DNA from: an uncultured Oscillospiraceae bacterium
GTDB taxonomy: Bacteria > Bacillota_A > Clostridia > Oscillospirales > Acutalibacteraceae
Direction of reading: 5' to 3'
DNA length: 64,000 nucleotides
Assembly (NCBI GenBank): GCA_910589395.1
Contig: CAJUTL010000001.1
Span: 1 to 64,000 of the forward strand
Shown here in pieces: positions 42,541 through 51,279 of the stretch; positions within the stretch are counted from its first letter, which is position 1, and every line of letters begins with the position of its first letter. The notes beneath the pieces are model-generated. The model ran no database searches, was not told the origin of the DNA, and saw only the letters and a list, made by a program, of their open reading frames with translations. A program made the position numbers and the translations under genes.

Positions 42541-42577
42541 GCCGCTCACGGGCCATGAATTTTGGCCCGTGAGCGGC
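42541..42577 (-). terminator. Terminator of the CarD gene
   Basis: GCCGCTCACGGGCC (42541-42554) pairs with GGCCCGTGAGCGGC (42564-42577), 14 bp; on the minus strand TTTTTC follows. Confidence 0.88.
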
Positions 42578-42636
42578 TTTCAAAATGCGAAGCCGCGCTT
42601 TTCTTCGGCTTTCCGATATGGAATCCGTTTTGTGTA

Positions 42637-43155
42637 TCAGCCCACCGCTTTATCGTATTCCAGCTTGGAAGCAATGTAGCCCTGCACCTGATCCTTAGGG
42701 ATCTCCAGGGCCGCGGCCAGCTCGCCAAACAGCAGATCCTCCGCGCGCTTCAGGAATCTTTCGTCCACTGTGCCGAACTTTCGCTTCTGCTCCTGAAACG
42801 ATTGCTTTTTTGCGTAAATCGACATAGTGAGCTCCACCAGCGACCCACAATCGTGGCTGCGCAGGATCGCTTCATAATGCTCCGTAAGCTCCCGGGAAAC
42901 CCGACTGTGATACATTTCCACACGCACCTTGGGAATACCCGCGATAAGCCGCTCCGCTTCCTCCCTGGAGATGATGGGGCGAATGAACACCTTATCGGAA
43001 TCCACCGGCACGGAGATCACACAGTCCTCATATAAAGGGCGCAGGGTATAATAGAGCCGTTTTTCTCCCGTGCTGGGAAAATTCTGCTCCCGAATTTCCT
43101 CTACCTTACACACACCTGTGCTGCCGTACAGAACCAGCTCACCTACCTGATACAT
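42637..43155 (-). CDS. CarD family transcriptional regulator
   Basis: 172 residues from ATG 43155. The N-terminal Tudor-like RNA polymerase interaction domain is YQVGELVLYGSTGVCKVEEI, with YYTLRPLY and VPVDSDK; the C-terminal half is helical (VSRELTEHYEAILRSHDCGS, LVELTMSIY). CarD binds the RNA polymerase beta subunit and stabilises promoter opening, especially for rRNA. It has its own promoter and terminator and stands alone between repeat mosaics and spoVB. Confidence 0.9.
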   Translation of the reverse strand: MYQVGELVLYGSTGVCKVEEIREQNFPSTGEKRLYYTLRPLYEDCVISVPVDSDKVFIRPIISREEAERLIAGIPKVRVEMYHSRVSRELTEHYEAILRSHDCGSLVELTMSIYAKKQSFQEQKRKFGTVDERFLKRAEDLLFGELAAALEIPKDQVQGYIASKLEYDKAVG

Positions 43156-43211
43156 GAAAATGACCTTTTTCCTTTCCCGCAAAGAGGGCCTAAGAACTTT
43201 TTATATATTTC

Positions 43212-43239
43212 AGTATAACATATCTTTTTTGAAATGTAA
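43212..43239 (-). promoter_or_regulatory. Promoter of the CarD gene
   Basis: Minus strand TTACAT (43239-43234), 16-bp spacer, TATACT (43217-43212). Confidence 0.55.
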
Positions 43240-43261
43240 GAAAATTTTCCAAAGCGATCTG

Positions 43262-44896
43262 TTATTTTTTCCTCATATGCCGGGGCTTTACCGCTTTTCT
43301 GATATGAAGCAGCCGCGCGATAGTTTCTCCCTTGGGCAGCATGGCCACATCGTCATAGGTAACGGCCCGGCAAAGCACCACACTCACGGCATAGACGATA
43401 ATGGCAAGTAAAATGGCGGGCAGTACCGCTGCCCGGGAAGGCAGAAAGAAACACATGCCCCAATATGCCGCATAAGAAACCGCACCCATGATGGCGGCGG
43501 AAAAAATGAGAGGCAGGGCGGTTTTTATGATGCTGTCCAAATTGGGCTGAGCACGGCGGATCGCAAGGAAATTCAGCACCATGATCAGGCAGTAGGACAC
43601 TACCGTGCTGATAGCCGAGCCCATTGCGTTTATCTGCGGCATACCGGTAAGCACATAAGAAATGGCAATTTTTACTACACCGCCGATCGCCATATTGATT
43701 ACCGGCAGAGTGGGCCTGCCAAAGGACTGCAAAATGGCGTTTGTCACATACAGGGTGCTGTTAAAGGCAATGGCCACGCTGAGCATGCTAAGCAGCGGCG
43801 CGGTGCCTGCCGCCGCGCTGGGCGAGCCAGCCAAAAGCAACCCGCAAATGGGCTCCGCGAACAAACACATTCCCACCGAAGCGGGAATAGAAATCAGAAG
43901 CGTTACCCGCAAAGAAGTAGAGGAAATGCGATCCGAGGTTTCCACGTCCCCGGAGGCCACTGCCCCGGAAAGCACCGGTAAAAGGCTTGTGGAAATGGGG
44001 ATCACGAACGCGCCGGGCAGGTCGTAAAATTTCCTGGCATGGCCTAAAAGGGCCTGCATATCCTTTGCCTGAAGTTCCGTAAAGCCTGCGGTATACTGAA
44101 GCTGATTCATCATCACGCCCCCGTCCACCAGATCCAATAGGCTTAAAAAGCAGGAGCCGATGGTAATGGGAACAGCAAATTTCAACAGGGTAGTCAAAAG
44201 CTCCTTCCGGCTGGCAGAGGCAGGGTCTCCCTCCCCTTGTGCCCGATCCTTCCGCTTTTGGTTCAGCGTATAGAAGGCCAGGTAGACCGTGCCAAGAAGG
44301 GCACTGACCGAAACGCCCACAATGGCCCCCACAGCAGCCCATTCGCTGGAATCGTACCGCTGAAGGATATACACCGCCAGCCCCACGCCCACAGCCACCT
44401 TCGTGATGGCCTCAATGGTTTGGGAAACCGCGGTGGGCACCATGTTGGAGCGCCCCTGGAAATACCCCCGCAGGGCGGACATGACGGAAATGAAAAACAC
44501 TGTGGGAGAAAGGGCCATTATGGCATACAGAGCGTCCGGATTCCCGTAAAACCGCGCGATTTGCCGGGAACCAAAAAACATGAGAAGGCAGCCTGCGATG
44601 CCAATGAAAAAAAACAGCCAAAAGGCCACGGAAAACACGCGATCCGCTTCCTTTTTCCTGCCCTGAGAATAAGCTGTGCCCACCATGCGGGAAACAGCGA
44701 TGGGAAGCCCGGCGGTGGAGAGCATCAAAAATACGGCAAACACATCATAGGCCGTATAAAAATAGGACATACCCTCCGTATCGATCAGGTTCGCCAAGGG
44801 AATGGAGAACAGAAGGCCCAATATTTTTACGATCAGGGTGGAGGCGGTCAAAATTGCCGCCCCTTTCATAAAGCTCTGCTTTTTCTCCTGCGCCAT
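43262..44896 (-). CDS. SpoVB/MurJ-like polysaccharide flippase
   Basis: 544 residues with about 14 membrane spans, MOP superfamily. MKGAAILTASTLIVKILGLL and TAGLPIAVSRMVGTAYSQGR are typical of the SpoVB/YtgP group that flips lipid-linked cell-wall or spore cortex precursors. Start ATG 44896 with GGGAGAGCGT. Whether this copy works in sporulation (SpoVB) or in vegetative growth (YtgP/MurJ) cannot be decided. Strong own promoter 70 bp upstream. Confidence 0.88.
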   Translation of the reverse strand: MAQEKKQSFMKGAAILTASTLIVKILGLLFSIPLANLIDTEGMSYFYTAYDVFAVFLMLSTAGLPIAVSRMVGTAYSQGRKKEADRVFSVAFWLFFFIGIAGCLLMFFGSRQIARFYGNPDALYAIMALSPTVFFISVMSALRGYFQGRSNMVPTAVSQTIEAITKVAVGVGLAVYILQRYDSSEWAAVGAIVGVSVSALLGTVYLAFYTLNQKRKDRAQGEGDPASASRKELLTTLLKFAVPITIGSCFLSLLDLVDGGVMMNQLQYTAGFTELQAKDMQALLGHARKFYDLPGAFVIPISTSLLPVLSGAVASGDVETSDRISSTSLRVTLLISIPASVGMCLFAEPICGLLLAGSPSAAAGTAPLLSMLSVAIAFNSTLYVTNAILQSFGRPTLPVINMAIGGVVKIAISYVLTGMPQINAMGSAISTVVSYCLIMVLNFLAIRRAQPNLDSIIKTALPLIFSAAIMGAVSYAAYWGMCFFLPSRAAVLPAILLAIIVYAVSVVLCRAVTYDDVAMLPKGETIARLLHIRKAVKPRHMRKK

Positions 44897-44961
44897 ACGC
44901 TCTCCCAATGCCGAAAATTTCATCTGTGAATACAATAGAAGCTACAGAAAATACTAATGTA

Positions 44962-44990
44962 AGTATACCCCAAAGGCGGGCAAAGGTCAA
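44962..44990 (-). promoter_or_regulatory. Promoter of the SpoVB-like gene
   Basis: Minus strand TTGACC (44990-44985), 17-bp spacer, TATACT (44967-44962). Confidence 0.75.
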
Positions 44991-45025
44991 CGCCGCCCTT
45001 TGCTTTTTCTGAAAATTGCAAAAAT

Positions 45026-45060
45026 CTCCCGAAAGCGGCAAAACACACCGCTTTCGGGAG
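45026..45060 (-). terminator. Terminator downstream of mutY region
   Basis: CTCCCGAAAGCGG (45026-45038) pairs with CCGCTTTCGGGAG (45048-45060); ATTTTTGCAATTTT follows on the minus strand. Confidence 0.88.
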
Positions 45061-45085
45061 ACCGGCCTATTGCTTTTCTATCGTC

Positions 45086-45376
45086 TCATATCCATTTTGA
45101 AATATCCGTCACAAAGGCATATGGTTCGGCAGACATTTTCAAAAGCGCCGCGGCCAGCAGAGCCCTGGTATCCACCAGATACGCATTGGCGGCCAGCAGC
45201 TTTCCCCGGTGGAGATCGGGCTCCTCCAGAATTTCTTCGATCCGCTGGAATTCCGAGCCCCAGCCGAAATCATCGCTGGCCGTGTACCGTTTCCTTTGTC
45301 CGTTTACCAGATATTCCGTCTCGCCGCACGCCTGGAGACAGGGCGGCTTTACGATGGTTTCGATGCTGGAAAAAAT
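45086..45376 (-). pseudogene. 96-codon open frame without a start codon, downstream of mutY
   Basis: On the minus strand the frame is open from just after a TGA (45379-45377) to TGA at 45088-45086. It has protein-like composition (RIEEILEEPDLHRGKLLAAN, LVDTRALLAAALLKMSAEPY) and the same third-position GC bias as its neighbours, and it ends 26 bp before the terminator. But no ATG, GTG or TTG occurs in the first 70 codons; the first plausible codons are ATT or CTG. It could be a gene that lost its 5' end to a small indel near the mutY stop, or use a rare start. No family recognised. Confidence 0.4.
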
Positions 45377-45420
45377 TCAATGGGCACACAAAACGCCCTT
45401 GAGAGCGGCAGAGCTTTCCC

Positions 45421-46497
45421 CTATTTCAACCGCTTTTCCATTTCCGGGAAATAGGCCTGAAAAGCCGAGGGCAGGCTGAGCTCCTGAGAAAGCTCCCTGG
45501 CGTCCGCCCAGTGGAACGCGGGGGCGGGCTCCGCTGTTTCAAAGGCCCAGCCGGTCATGCGCCACTCCACATGGGTGAAGATATGCTTTGCCGCCGGAAG
45601 CTGCTCCGGCTTTCCGGCGGGCTTCAGACCCCAATCCTTTAGGACAGCCTCCGCCTCTTTCGCAGAAAGCGTTCCCTGTACTCCCGGCAGCTCCCACAAA
45701 CCCGCCAAAAGGCCCTTTTCCGGGCGGCGGTTCAGGGCCAGTCTCCCCTTGCAAGTCAAAAGAAACACCGTGCGTTTCTCCGCTTTTCTGGGCTTTTTCG
45801 GCGCTTTTACCGGAAGCTCCCCCTGGATTCCGGCCCGGTGAGCCAGGCAGATGGCTTCCAGGGGGCAGTTCCCGCATTTCGGCGCGCCGTTGGGAAGGCA
45901 GACCATGGCCCCCAGTTCCATCAGGGATTGATTGAAATCCCCGGCCCTTCCTTTGGGAATGATCCCGGTAATCTCCGTCTCTACCCGCTTTTTCACTTTT
46001 GCGTCCAGAATATCCTCCCGGCGGGCCAGCAGGCGGGAAACCATCCGCAGCACGTTGCCGTCCACGGCGGGAACGGGAATGCCGAAGGCAATGGAGGCAA
46101 TAGCCCCGGCGGTATAGTCTCCCACGCCGGGCAGAGAGCGCAGGGCCTGAAAATCGGCGGGCACCTCCCCGCCGAACCGCTCCATCACCTGCTGGGCGCC
46201 CTTTTGCAGATTCCGCACCCGGTTGTAGTAGCCCAGACCTTCCCAAAGCTTCAGGAGCTGCTCCTCCGGAGCCTCCGCCACCGCCTTTACCGTGGGAAGC
46301 CGCTCCAAAAACCGCTCATAGTAGGGCTTTACGGCCTCCACCCTGGTCTGCTGCAGCATGATCTCCGACACCCACACCCGGTAAGGAGCGGGGTCCTCCC
46401 GCCAGGGCAGCACCCTGGCGCAGCCATCGTACCAGCGCAGTAAAAGAGCCGGTATTTTTTCCAATATTTGTCTTTCTTCCACAGCTTGAGCTTCCAC
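45421..46497 (-). CDS. mutY: A/G-specific adenine glycosylase
   Basis: 358 residues from GTG 46497 (GGAG nine bases upstream; a further in-frame TTG at 46512 has no binding site). MutY removes adenine mispaired with 8-oxoguanine. Catalytic Glu45 in SEIMLQQTRV, Asp146 in VDGNVLRM after the helix-hairpin-helix LPGVGDYTAGAIA, the 4Fe-4S cluster Cys200-x7-Cys208-x2-Cys211-x5-Cys217, and a C-terminal NUDIX-like domain that reads 8-oxoG (from about 240, RPEKGLLAGLWELPG). All parts are intact. Confidence 0.95.
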   Translation of the reverse strand: MEAQAVEERQILEKIPALLLRWYDGCARVLPWREDPAPYRVWVSEIMLQQTRVEAVKPYYERFLERLPTVKAVAEAPEEQLLKLWEGLGYYNRVRNLQKGAQQVMERFGGEVPADFQALRSLPGVGDYTAGAIASIAFGIPVPAVDGNVLRMVSRLLARREDILDAKVKKRVETEITGIIPKGRAGDFNQSLMELGAMVCLPNGAPKCGNCPLEAICLAHRAGIQGELPVKAPKKPRKAEKRTVFLLTCKGRLALNRRPEKGLLAGLWELPGVQGTLSAKEAEAVLKDWGLKPAGKPEQLPAAKHIFTHVEWRMTGWAFETAEPAPAFHWADARELSQELSLPSAFQAYFPEMEKRLK

Positions 46498-46512
46498 GAA
46501 AATCAGCTCCAA

Positions 46513-46854
46513 ATCAGTAAATTGTAGTTTAGCGAACTAGTCGTTAGTCATTAGAGAAGGACGAGTCCCCTTTATTGTCATTCTGAGGAACGCAGAAAGC
46601 TATAGCTTTCTTGACGAAGAATCTCGTCTTTCATTCCGGAAAAAGGGCAAAGGGCGAGATTCTTCACTTCGTTCAGAATGACAGGTGGGAAGTGAGCACT
46701 TCGCCGTCGGTCGGGTCGAAAACCAGTCTCCTACACCAAGCGGCTTCACGAGTGGCTGCAGCGGCACGCTGCAAATTCCAATTTACCAAACTCTGCTTTG
46801 CCCTTCTTTGCTCACTTCTCATTGCTCATTATTATACACCATATCCCGTACCTG
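46513..46854. repeat. Repeat mosaic (family A copy 4, family C unit)
   Basis: No gene seen. TTAGTC microrepeats (46538-46552); family A at 46576-46683 with an extra small hairpin (AGAAAGCTATAGCTTTCT, 46592-46609); family C at about 46706-46792 (CGGTCGGGTCGAAAACCAG to CAAATTCCAATTTACC). Confidence 0.8.
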
Positions 46855-47484
46855 TCAAAGCTCCAGCCATTTTTTCAGTTCCTCGTAAAGCTCTACCGCC
46901 TTGAACTTCACCTTGTATTTCTGCGGGTTCTTCACCAGCTCCCGCTGGCTTTCCGGCAGGAGGGAAAGGGCGTCCTCCGGCTTTTCCTCCGCGGCGGGCA
47001 GGCAAAGGGCCGGGAACACCACGCACCACCAGTTTTTTCCCTTGCCCTCCCCGATGGTCACCAGCAGGGTTCTGTATTTTCCCGCGGGAAGGCTGAAGGC
47101 ATCATATTCCCGGGTGGGGAAATACTGATCCGTTACCTGCACCCGGGCGGTTTCCAAAGCTCCGTTTTGCCGCAGCGCCTCATTTGCCGCTTCCCGAAGC
47201 GCCTCCAGGTGGACGCACAGCGCGGCGTTGGCCTCCTCCATGGTTTCCGCGCCCCGGATCCATGGCTCCGCCTTTTTGAGCACGGCGTCCCGCACCTTCA
47301 GCTTTATCGCCTGATCCCGCTCAGAATCCGAATTGGCGATCACATGGAGGCGCACCACATGCTGCGGCAGCTCCTCGCTGGAAGCCGCGAAGGGAAGCAG
47401 CGATGCCAGCGCGGCCAGCAGAAAGCCGCAGACTATGGCCCGTAAAACTGTTCTTTTTTTCTCTTCCGCCGTACAAGGTTTCAT
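46855..47484 (-). CDS. spoIIR: Stage II sporulation protein R
   Basis: 209 residues. Signal or anchor segment at about 14-35, then VVRLHVIANSDSERDQAIKL, VRDAVL, the hallmark of SpoIIR (RLHVIANSDSxxDQxLK), and a C-terminal domain with TREYDAFSLPAGKYRTLLVT and GKNWWCVVFPALC, also conserved. SpoIIR is made in the forespore under sigma F and triggers SpoIIGA to process pro-sigma E in the mother cell. Its presence supports true endospore formation. AAAGGACGGGG precedes ATG. No clear sigma F box could be assigned. Confidence 0.93.
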   Translation of the reverse strand: MKPCTAEEKKRTVLRAIVCGFLLAALASLLPFAASSEELPQHVVRLHVIANSDSERDQAIKLKVRDAVLKKAEPWIRGAETMEEANAALCVHLEALREAANEALRQNGALETARVQVTDQYFPTREYDAFSLPAGKYRTLLVTIGEGKGKNWWCVVFPALCLPAAEEKPEDALSLLPESQRELVKNPQKYKVKFKAVELYEELKKWLEL

Positions 47485-47628
47485 ATGTACCCCGTCCTTT
47501 CGCCAAGAGTATGGGACGGCTTTTCGGGAAATATACAGTTGACAAAGGGAGTATAATACTAGATGCTGGATACTAGATGTTAGATACTGGATAAGGGCAA
47601 GGGCCTTTATCTTTTTGGGGGAGCTTTT

Positions 47629-48474
47629 ATGCTGGAGGTTTTTCTGGATTCGGTTTTTGACACGCTGAAGGCCTTGCCCTTTCTTTTCGGGGCCTATTTA
47701 CTGCTGGAACTTTTGGAGCACCGGGCAAGCGGCAAGCTGGTTTCCGCTTTGCGGGGGCCCTTTGGGCCAGTGGGTGGGGCTGTATTGGGGTGTGTGCCGC
47801 AATGCGGCTTTTCCGTGGCGGCGGCCAATTTTTACGCTGGGCGGTTGATCTCTCCCGGCACGCTGCTGGCGGTATTCCTTGCCACCAGCGATGAAGCCGT
47901 TCCCATTCTGCTTTCCCACCCCGGCGCTATGCCGGATCTTCTGCGGCTTTTGGGGATAAAGCTTCTTGCCGCCACCCTGTTCGGCCTGCTGACGGACCTT
48001 GTCTGCCACCACTTTCTGAAGCTTTTTCAGGAGCCCCCTTTTCACGAGCTCTGCGAGGAATGCGGCTGCGAGGAAAGGGGCGTTTTCTGGGCGGCCCTGC
48101 ACCACACCGGGAAGGTGATCCTGCTTCTGTTCCTCATCAATCTGGCTCTCAGCTACGCGATCTATTTTATCGGGGAAGAAGCCCTTTCCCGGTTTCTGCT
48201 TTCCGGCAGCATTTTACAGCCCTTTTTAGCAGCTCTGCTGGGCTTTATCCCAAACTGCGCCGCCTCCGTGCTTTTGACGGAGCTGTATCTTGCGGGGTCC
48301 CTTTCCTTCGGCTCCGCCATGGCCGGGCTGTGCACCGGCGCAGGGCTGGGACTAATTGTGCTGTTTCAGGCAAACCGCCGCCTCAAAGAAAATCTCACGC
48401 TGGCGGGGGCGCTGTACGCGGCGGCTGTCTTTACGGGGCTTCTCTGTGATCTTCTGTTCGCCCGTTTAAGTTGA
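47629..48474 (+). CDS. Putative manganese/arsenic exporter (ArsP_2 family)
   Basis: 281 residues, about eight to ten membrane spans in two similar halves. The motif GCVPQCGFSVAAANFYAGRL (about 53-72) is mirrored in the second half by GFIPNCAASVLLTELYLAGS (about 205-224), the internal repeat of this family (PF11449, labelled putative manganese transporter or arsenic efflux). HELCEECGC (about 139-147) is a Cys-rich cytoplasmic loop that could bind metal. TTTTTGGGGGAG precedes ATG. It stands before a two-component system but the gap and separate ribosome sites leave co-regulation open. Confidence 0.78.
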   Translation: MLEVFLDSVFDTLKALPFLFGAYLLLELLEHRASGKLVSALRGPFGPVGGAVLGCVPQCGFSVAAANFYAGRLISPGTLLAVFLATSDEAVPILLSHPGAMPDLLRLLGIKLLAATLFGLLTDLVCHHFLKLFQEPPFHELCEECGCEERGVFWAALHHTGKVILLLFLINLALSYAIYFIGEEALSRFLLSGSILQPFLAALLGFIPNCAASVLLTELYLAGSLSFGSAMAGLCTGAGLGLIVLFQANRRLKENLTLAGALYAAAVFTGLLCDLLFARLS

Positions 48475-48530
48475 AAAAAAGTTGATAGCCTCCGCCTATT
48501 CTATTCCATAGAAAAAAAGGGGGGATCTCC

Positions 48531-49205
48531 ATGGCTTATAAGCTTTTGGTGGTGGACGATGAACAGGATATCGCCTTTATGCTTCGGGACTTATTTACCC
48601 TGAAGGGCTATGAGGTAGTTACCGCCTTAAACGCCCGGGAGGCCCTGGGGCTGTGTACCGGAGGGCCTGATCTGATCCTGTTGGACGTGAACATGCCGGA
48701 CATGGACGGCTTTTCCCTTTGCAGGCAGATCCGGGATTTTGTGCCCTGCCCTATTCTCTTTCTGACCGCCAGGATCGAAGACGCCGACAAGGTGATGGGC
48801 TTTGCCGCCGGAGGCGACGATTACATTTTGAAGCCCTTTTCCAGCGAGGAACTGCTGGCCCGGGTCACAGCTCATCTGCGCCGGGAGGAACGGCGCAGGG
48901 AAGAAAGCCGTGTGAAATTCTCTGAGGGCATGGTCATCGATTACAGCCAGCGCTGCCTGTTTCAAAACGGAGAGCCGGTCAGGCTGGCAAAAAAGGAATT
49001 TGATATCATCGAGCTTTTATCCATGCACCCCACCCAGGTGTTTGACCGGGAGCATATTTACGAATCGGTGTGGGATTGGGACAGCGAGGGCGACAGCGCC
49101 GTGGTGGCGGAGCACATTCGCCGCATTCGGGCAAAGCTGACCGCCGCGGGCTGCGGCGACCGGATCGAAACCATCTGGGGCGTGGGTTATAAATGGAAGG
49201 CGTAA
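48531..49205 (+). CDS. OmpR/PhoB-type response regulator
   Basis: 224 residues. Receiver domain 1-120 with Asp9-Asp10 acidic pocket, phospho-acceptor Asp52 (LILLDVNMPDMDG) and Lys at about 102 (ILKPFSSEELLARV); C-terminal winged helix (about 130-222, RLAKKEFDIIELLSMHPTQV, GVGYKW). AAAGGGGGGATCTCC precedes ATG. Followed after 34 bp by its histidine kinase. Confidence 0.95.
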   Translation: MAYKLLVVDDEQDIAFMLRDLFTLKGYEVVTALNAREALGLCTGGPDLILLDVNMPDMDGFSLCRQIRDFVPCPILFLTARIEDADKVMGFAAGGDDYILKPFSSEELLARVTAHLRREERRREESRVKFSEGMVIDYSQRCLFQNGEPVRLAKKEFDIIELLSMHPTQVFDREHIYESVWDWDSEGDSAVVAEHIRRIRAKLTAAGCGDRIETIWGVGYKWKA

Positions 49206-49239
49206 TAAAGCCTTCCCCTTTGATAAAGCGGGTGTTTTT

Positions 49240-50535
49240 GTGATAAGAAAAAAGGAAGCGGGAAGAAAACGGCGCTGGCGGGACAAGGTTTCTCTGCGGG
49301 GCGCTTTGATCCTCACCACCCTTGTCTGCCTCATCGGCGGGGTCTCTGCCTGCCTTGCGGAGCTTTCTCTTCTGAACCAGCTGAACAACAACATTTACGA
49401 CACCTATGTACATGTCTATCTCCCCGAGAGAAAGGAACAGTATTTTTACGTGGAAAACGGGGCGTTTGTTCGCCTGGAAAAAGATCTGCCCCAGTATTAC
49501 GAGGACCCCGAAACGGGAGAGCGGTATTCTTTGGAGAACACCAGCCCCTCGCAATTTATCCCCAATGACTTTCTGCGCTTTTTCTGGCTGAATAACGGCC
49601 TTATTGAACTTTTGGCCTGCTTTCTCACTGCCGGGCTCTTCTTTTTGCTGGACGCCGCCTGGTTTTATCGCTGGAAGCTGAAAAAGCCCTTGTCTGTGTT
49701 AAATGAGGCGGCGGAAAAAATCGGAAAAAACGACCTGGATTTCCGGGTCAGGCAAACCAGCGCCGATGAGCTGGGCAGGCTCTGCGGCTCCTTTGAGACC
49801 ATGCGCGCTTCTTTAGAGGAAAACAACAGGGCCATGTGGCGGGCAGTGGAGGAACGCAGGCGACTAAACGCCGCCTTTGCCCACGACCTGCGCACGCCCC
49901 TCACCGTGCTGCAGGGCTACAGCGACTATCTGCTGGAGGGCCTGCCGACTGAAAAGATAGATCTGAAAAAGGCCGAGGCCACAGTTGTTACCATGAAGCA
50001 GAACCTCACCCGGCTTCAGCAGTATGTGGAAAGCATGAACTCCATTCAAAGGCTGGAGGAACTTTCCATAAGCCCCGCCGAAATAAGCTTTTCCACCCTT
50101 TGCGGCCAGCTCAGAGAGACTGCGGAGATCCTGCGGGGCAAGGAGGGTTTTTCCCTAACCGCCCAGGGGGAGGGCAGCCTCCTTCTGGATCAGGAGCTCT
50201 TCTTCCGGGTGTTTGAAAACCTGATGTCCAACGCCGGGCGCTATGCGAAAGCCAAGGTGGAAATCTCCCTGACAAAGCGGGAAAACACCCTCTCCCTCCG
50301 CGTGGCGGACGATGGCCCGGGTTTCCCGCCGGAAGCCTTAAAACGCGGGACAGATCCCTACTACCGAGGGGAAAAAAGCGAAGCGAAGGAACGCACCCCT
50401 CACTTCGGCCTGGGCCTTACCATCTGCAAAACACTGTGCGAAAAGCACGGCGGCAGCCTCCTTCTGCAAAACAGGCCCTCTGGCGGGGCCCAGGTCACGG
50501 CGGTTTTTCAGCTGGAAAAAGCGCGCCTGCCGTAA
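49240..50535 (+). CDS. Sensor histidine kinase, partner of the upstream regulator
   Basis: 431 residues from GTG 49240. Two membrane spans (about 21-43 and 121-145) around a small extracellular domain; HAMP-like linker (about 145-200); HisKA with His215 in NAAFAHDLRTPLTVLQGY; HATPase with N-box FENLMSNAGRYAKAKVE, G1 VADDGPGFP and G2 FGLGLTICKTL. Extracellular part of about 75 residues shows no known sensor motif. It likely controls its own operon or envelope genes. Confidence 0.95.
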   Translation: MIRKKEAGRKRRWRDKVSLRGALILTTLVCLIGGVSACLAELSLLNQLNNNIYDTYVHVYLPERKEQYFYVENGAFVRLEKDLPQYYEDPETGERYSLENTSPSQFIPNDFLRFFWLNNGLIELLACFLTAGLFFLLDAAWFYRWKLKKPLSVLNEAAEKIGKNDLDFRVRQTSADELGRLCGSFETMRASLEENNRAMWRAVEERRRLNAAFAHDLRTPLTVLQGYSDYLLEGLPTEKIDLKKAEATVVTMKQNLTRLQQYVESMNSIQRLEELSISPAEISFSTLCGQLRETAEILRGKEGFSLTAQGEGSLLLDQELFFRVFENLMSNAGRYAKAKVEISLTKRENTLSLRVADDGPGFPPEALKRGTDPYYRGEKSEAKERTPHFGLGLTICKTLCEKHGGSLLLQNRPSGGAQVTAVFQLEKARLP

Positions 50536-50634
50536 TTTCCCGGTAACACACGTTGTTCTTTGGGCGCTCCACGGTTATGAATACAGAGTTCTGAAACAAA
50601 GGGGCATGTTCTAAAACAATGCCACAAAAAGAAA

Positions 50635-50685
50635 CAAAGCAGCTGTTGCAAATTTACCTTTTTGCAGCGGCTGCTTTGCTTTTAG
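50635..50685 (+). terminator. Terminator of the two-component operon
   Basis: CAAAGCAGCTGTTGCAAA (50635-50652) pairs with TTTGCAGCGGCTGCTTTG (50661-50678), one mismatch region; CTTTTA follows. Confidence 0.75.
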
Positions 50686-51180
50686 ATGCTGGACGGTGGT
50701 GACGCTGCACAGCAAAAAGCTTCCTTGTGTGATTCGGAAGCTTTCCTGTAATAAAAGCAGGGCGGATACAATGAGGAATGAGCAAGGAAGGGCACAGACA
50801 AAACAATAAATGGTAATGCGGTAAATGATAGTTTAGCGAACTAGTCGTTAGTTGTTAGTTATTAGTAGTTAGAAAAGAGCAAGCTCTCTCCTTTGTCATC
50901 CTGAGCGAAGCGAAGAATCTCGTCCTTAATTCCAGAAATTGGCAAAGGGCGAGATTCTTCACTTCGTTCAGAATGACAGGTGGGAAGTGAACACCTCGCC
51001 ATTGGTCGGGTCAGAAACCGATTTCCCGCACCAAGCACCTTCACGAGTGCCTGCGGCGGCACAAGTGTTGTAACCAACGCTGATAAATTCCAATTTACCG
51101 AAACTATGTCCTTGATCTTAATAATTGCTCATTCCTAATTGCTCATTGTAATCCGCTGTGCTGTTCGGCAAAACCCGAAA
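50686..51180. repeat. Repeat mosaic (family A copy 5, family C unit)
   Basis: No gene seen. TTAGTTG microrepeats (50844-50872), family A at 50894-50979 and family C at about 51003-51092. The order A then C, with the linker GGTGGGAAGTGA, is the same as at 46576-46792, so the two loci share a composite unit. Confidence 0.8.
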
Positions 51181-51210
51181 AAATGATAGCGGAACATGAA
51201 ATACTGTACC

Positions 51211-51239
51211 TTGGCGCGAGATGGCAATTCCTTTATAAT
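51211..51239 (+). promoter_or_regulatory. Promoter of the metallo-beta-lactamase-fold gene
   Basis: TTGGCG (51211-51216), 17-bp spacer, TATAAT (51234-51239). This places the start of translation at or after 51265. Confidence 0.65.
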
Positions 51240-51279
51240 TTTGTCAGAAAGAGTAAAAAAAGTAATGGAAGTGACAAAA

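Noticed and set aside
45000..45479. Plus-strand frame of 159 codons opposite mutY's 3' side
   Set aside because: Antisense to the protein-like minus-strand frame and the terminator; Arg/Ser/Pro-rich composition typical of a shadow frame in GC-rich DNA.
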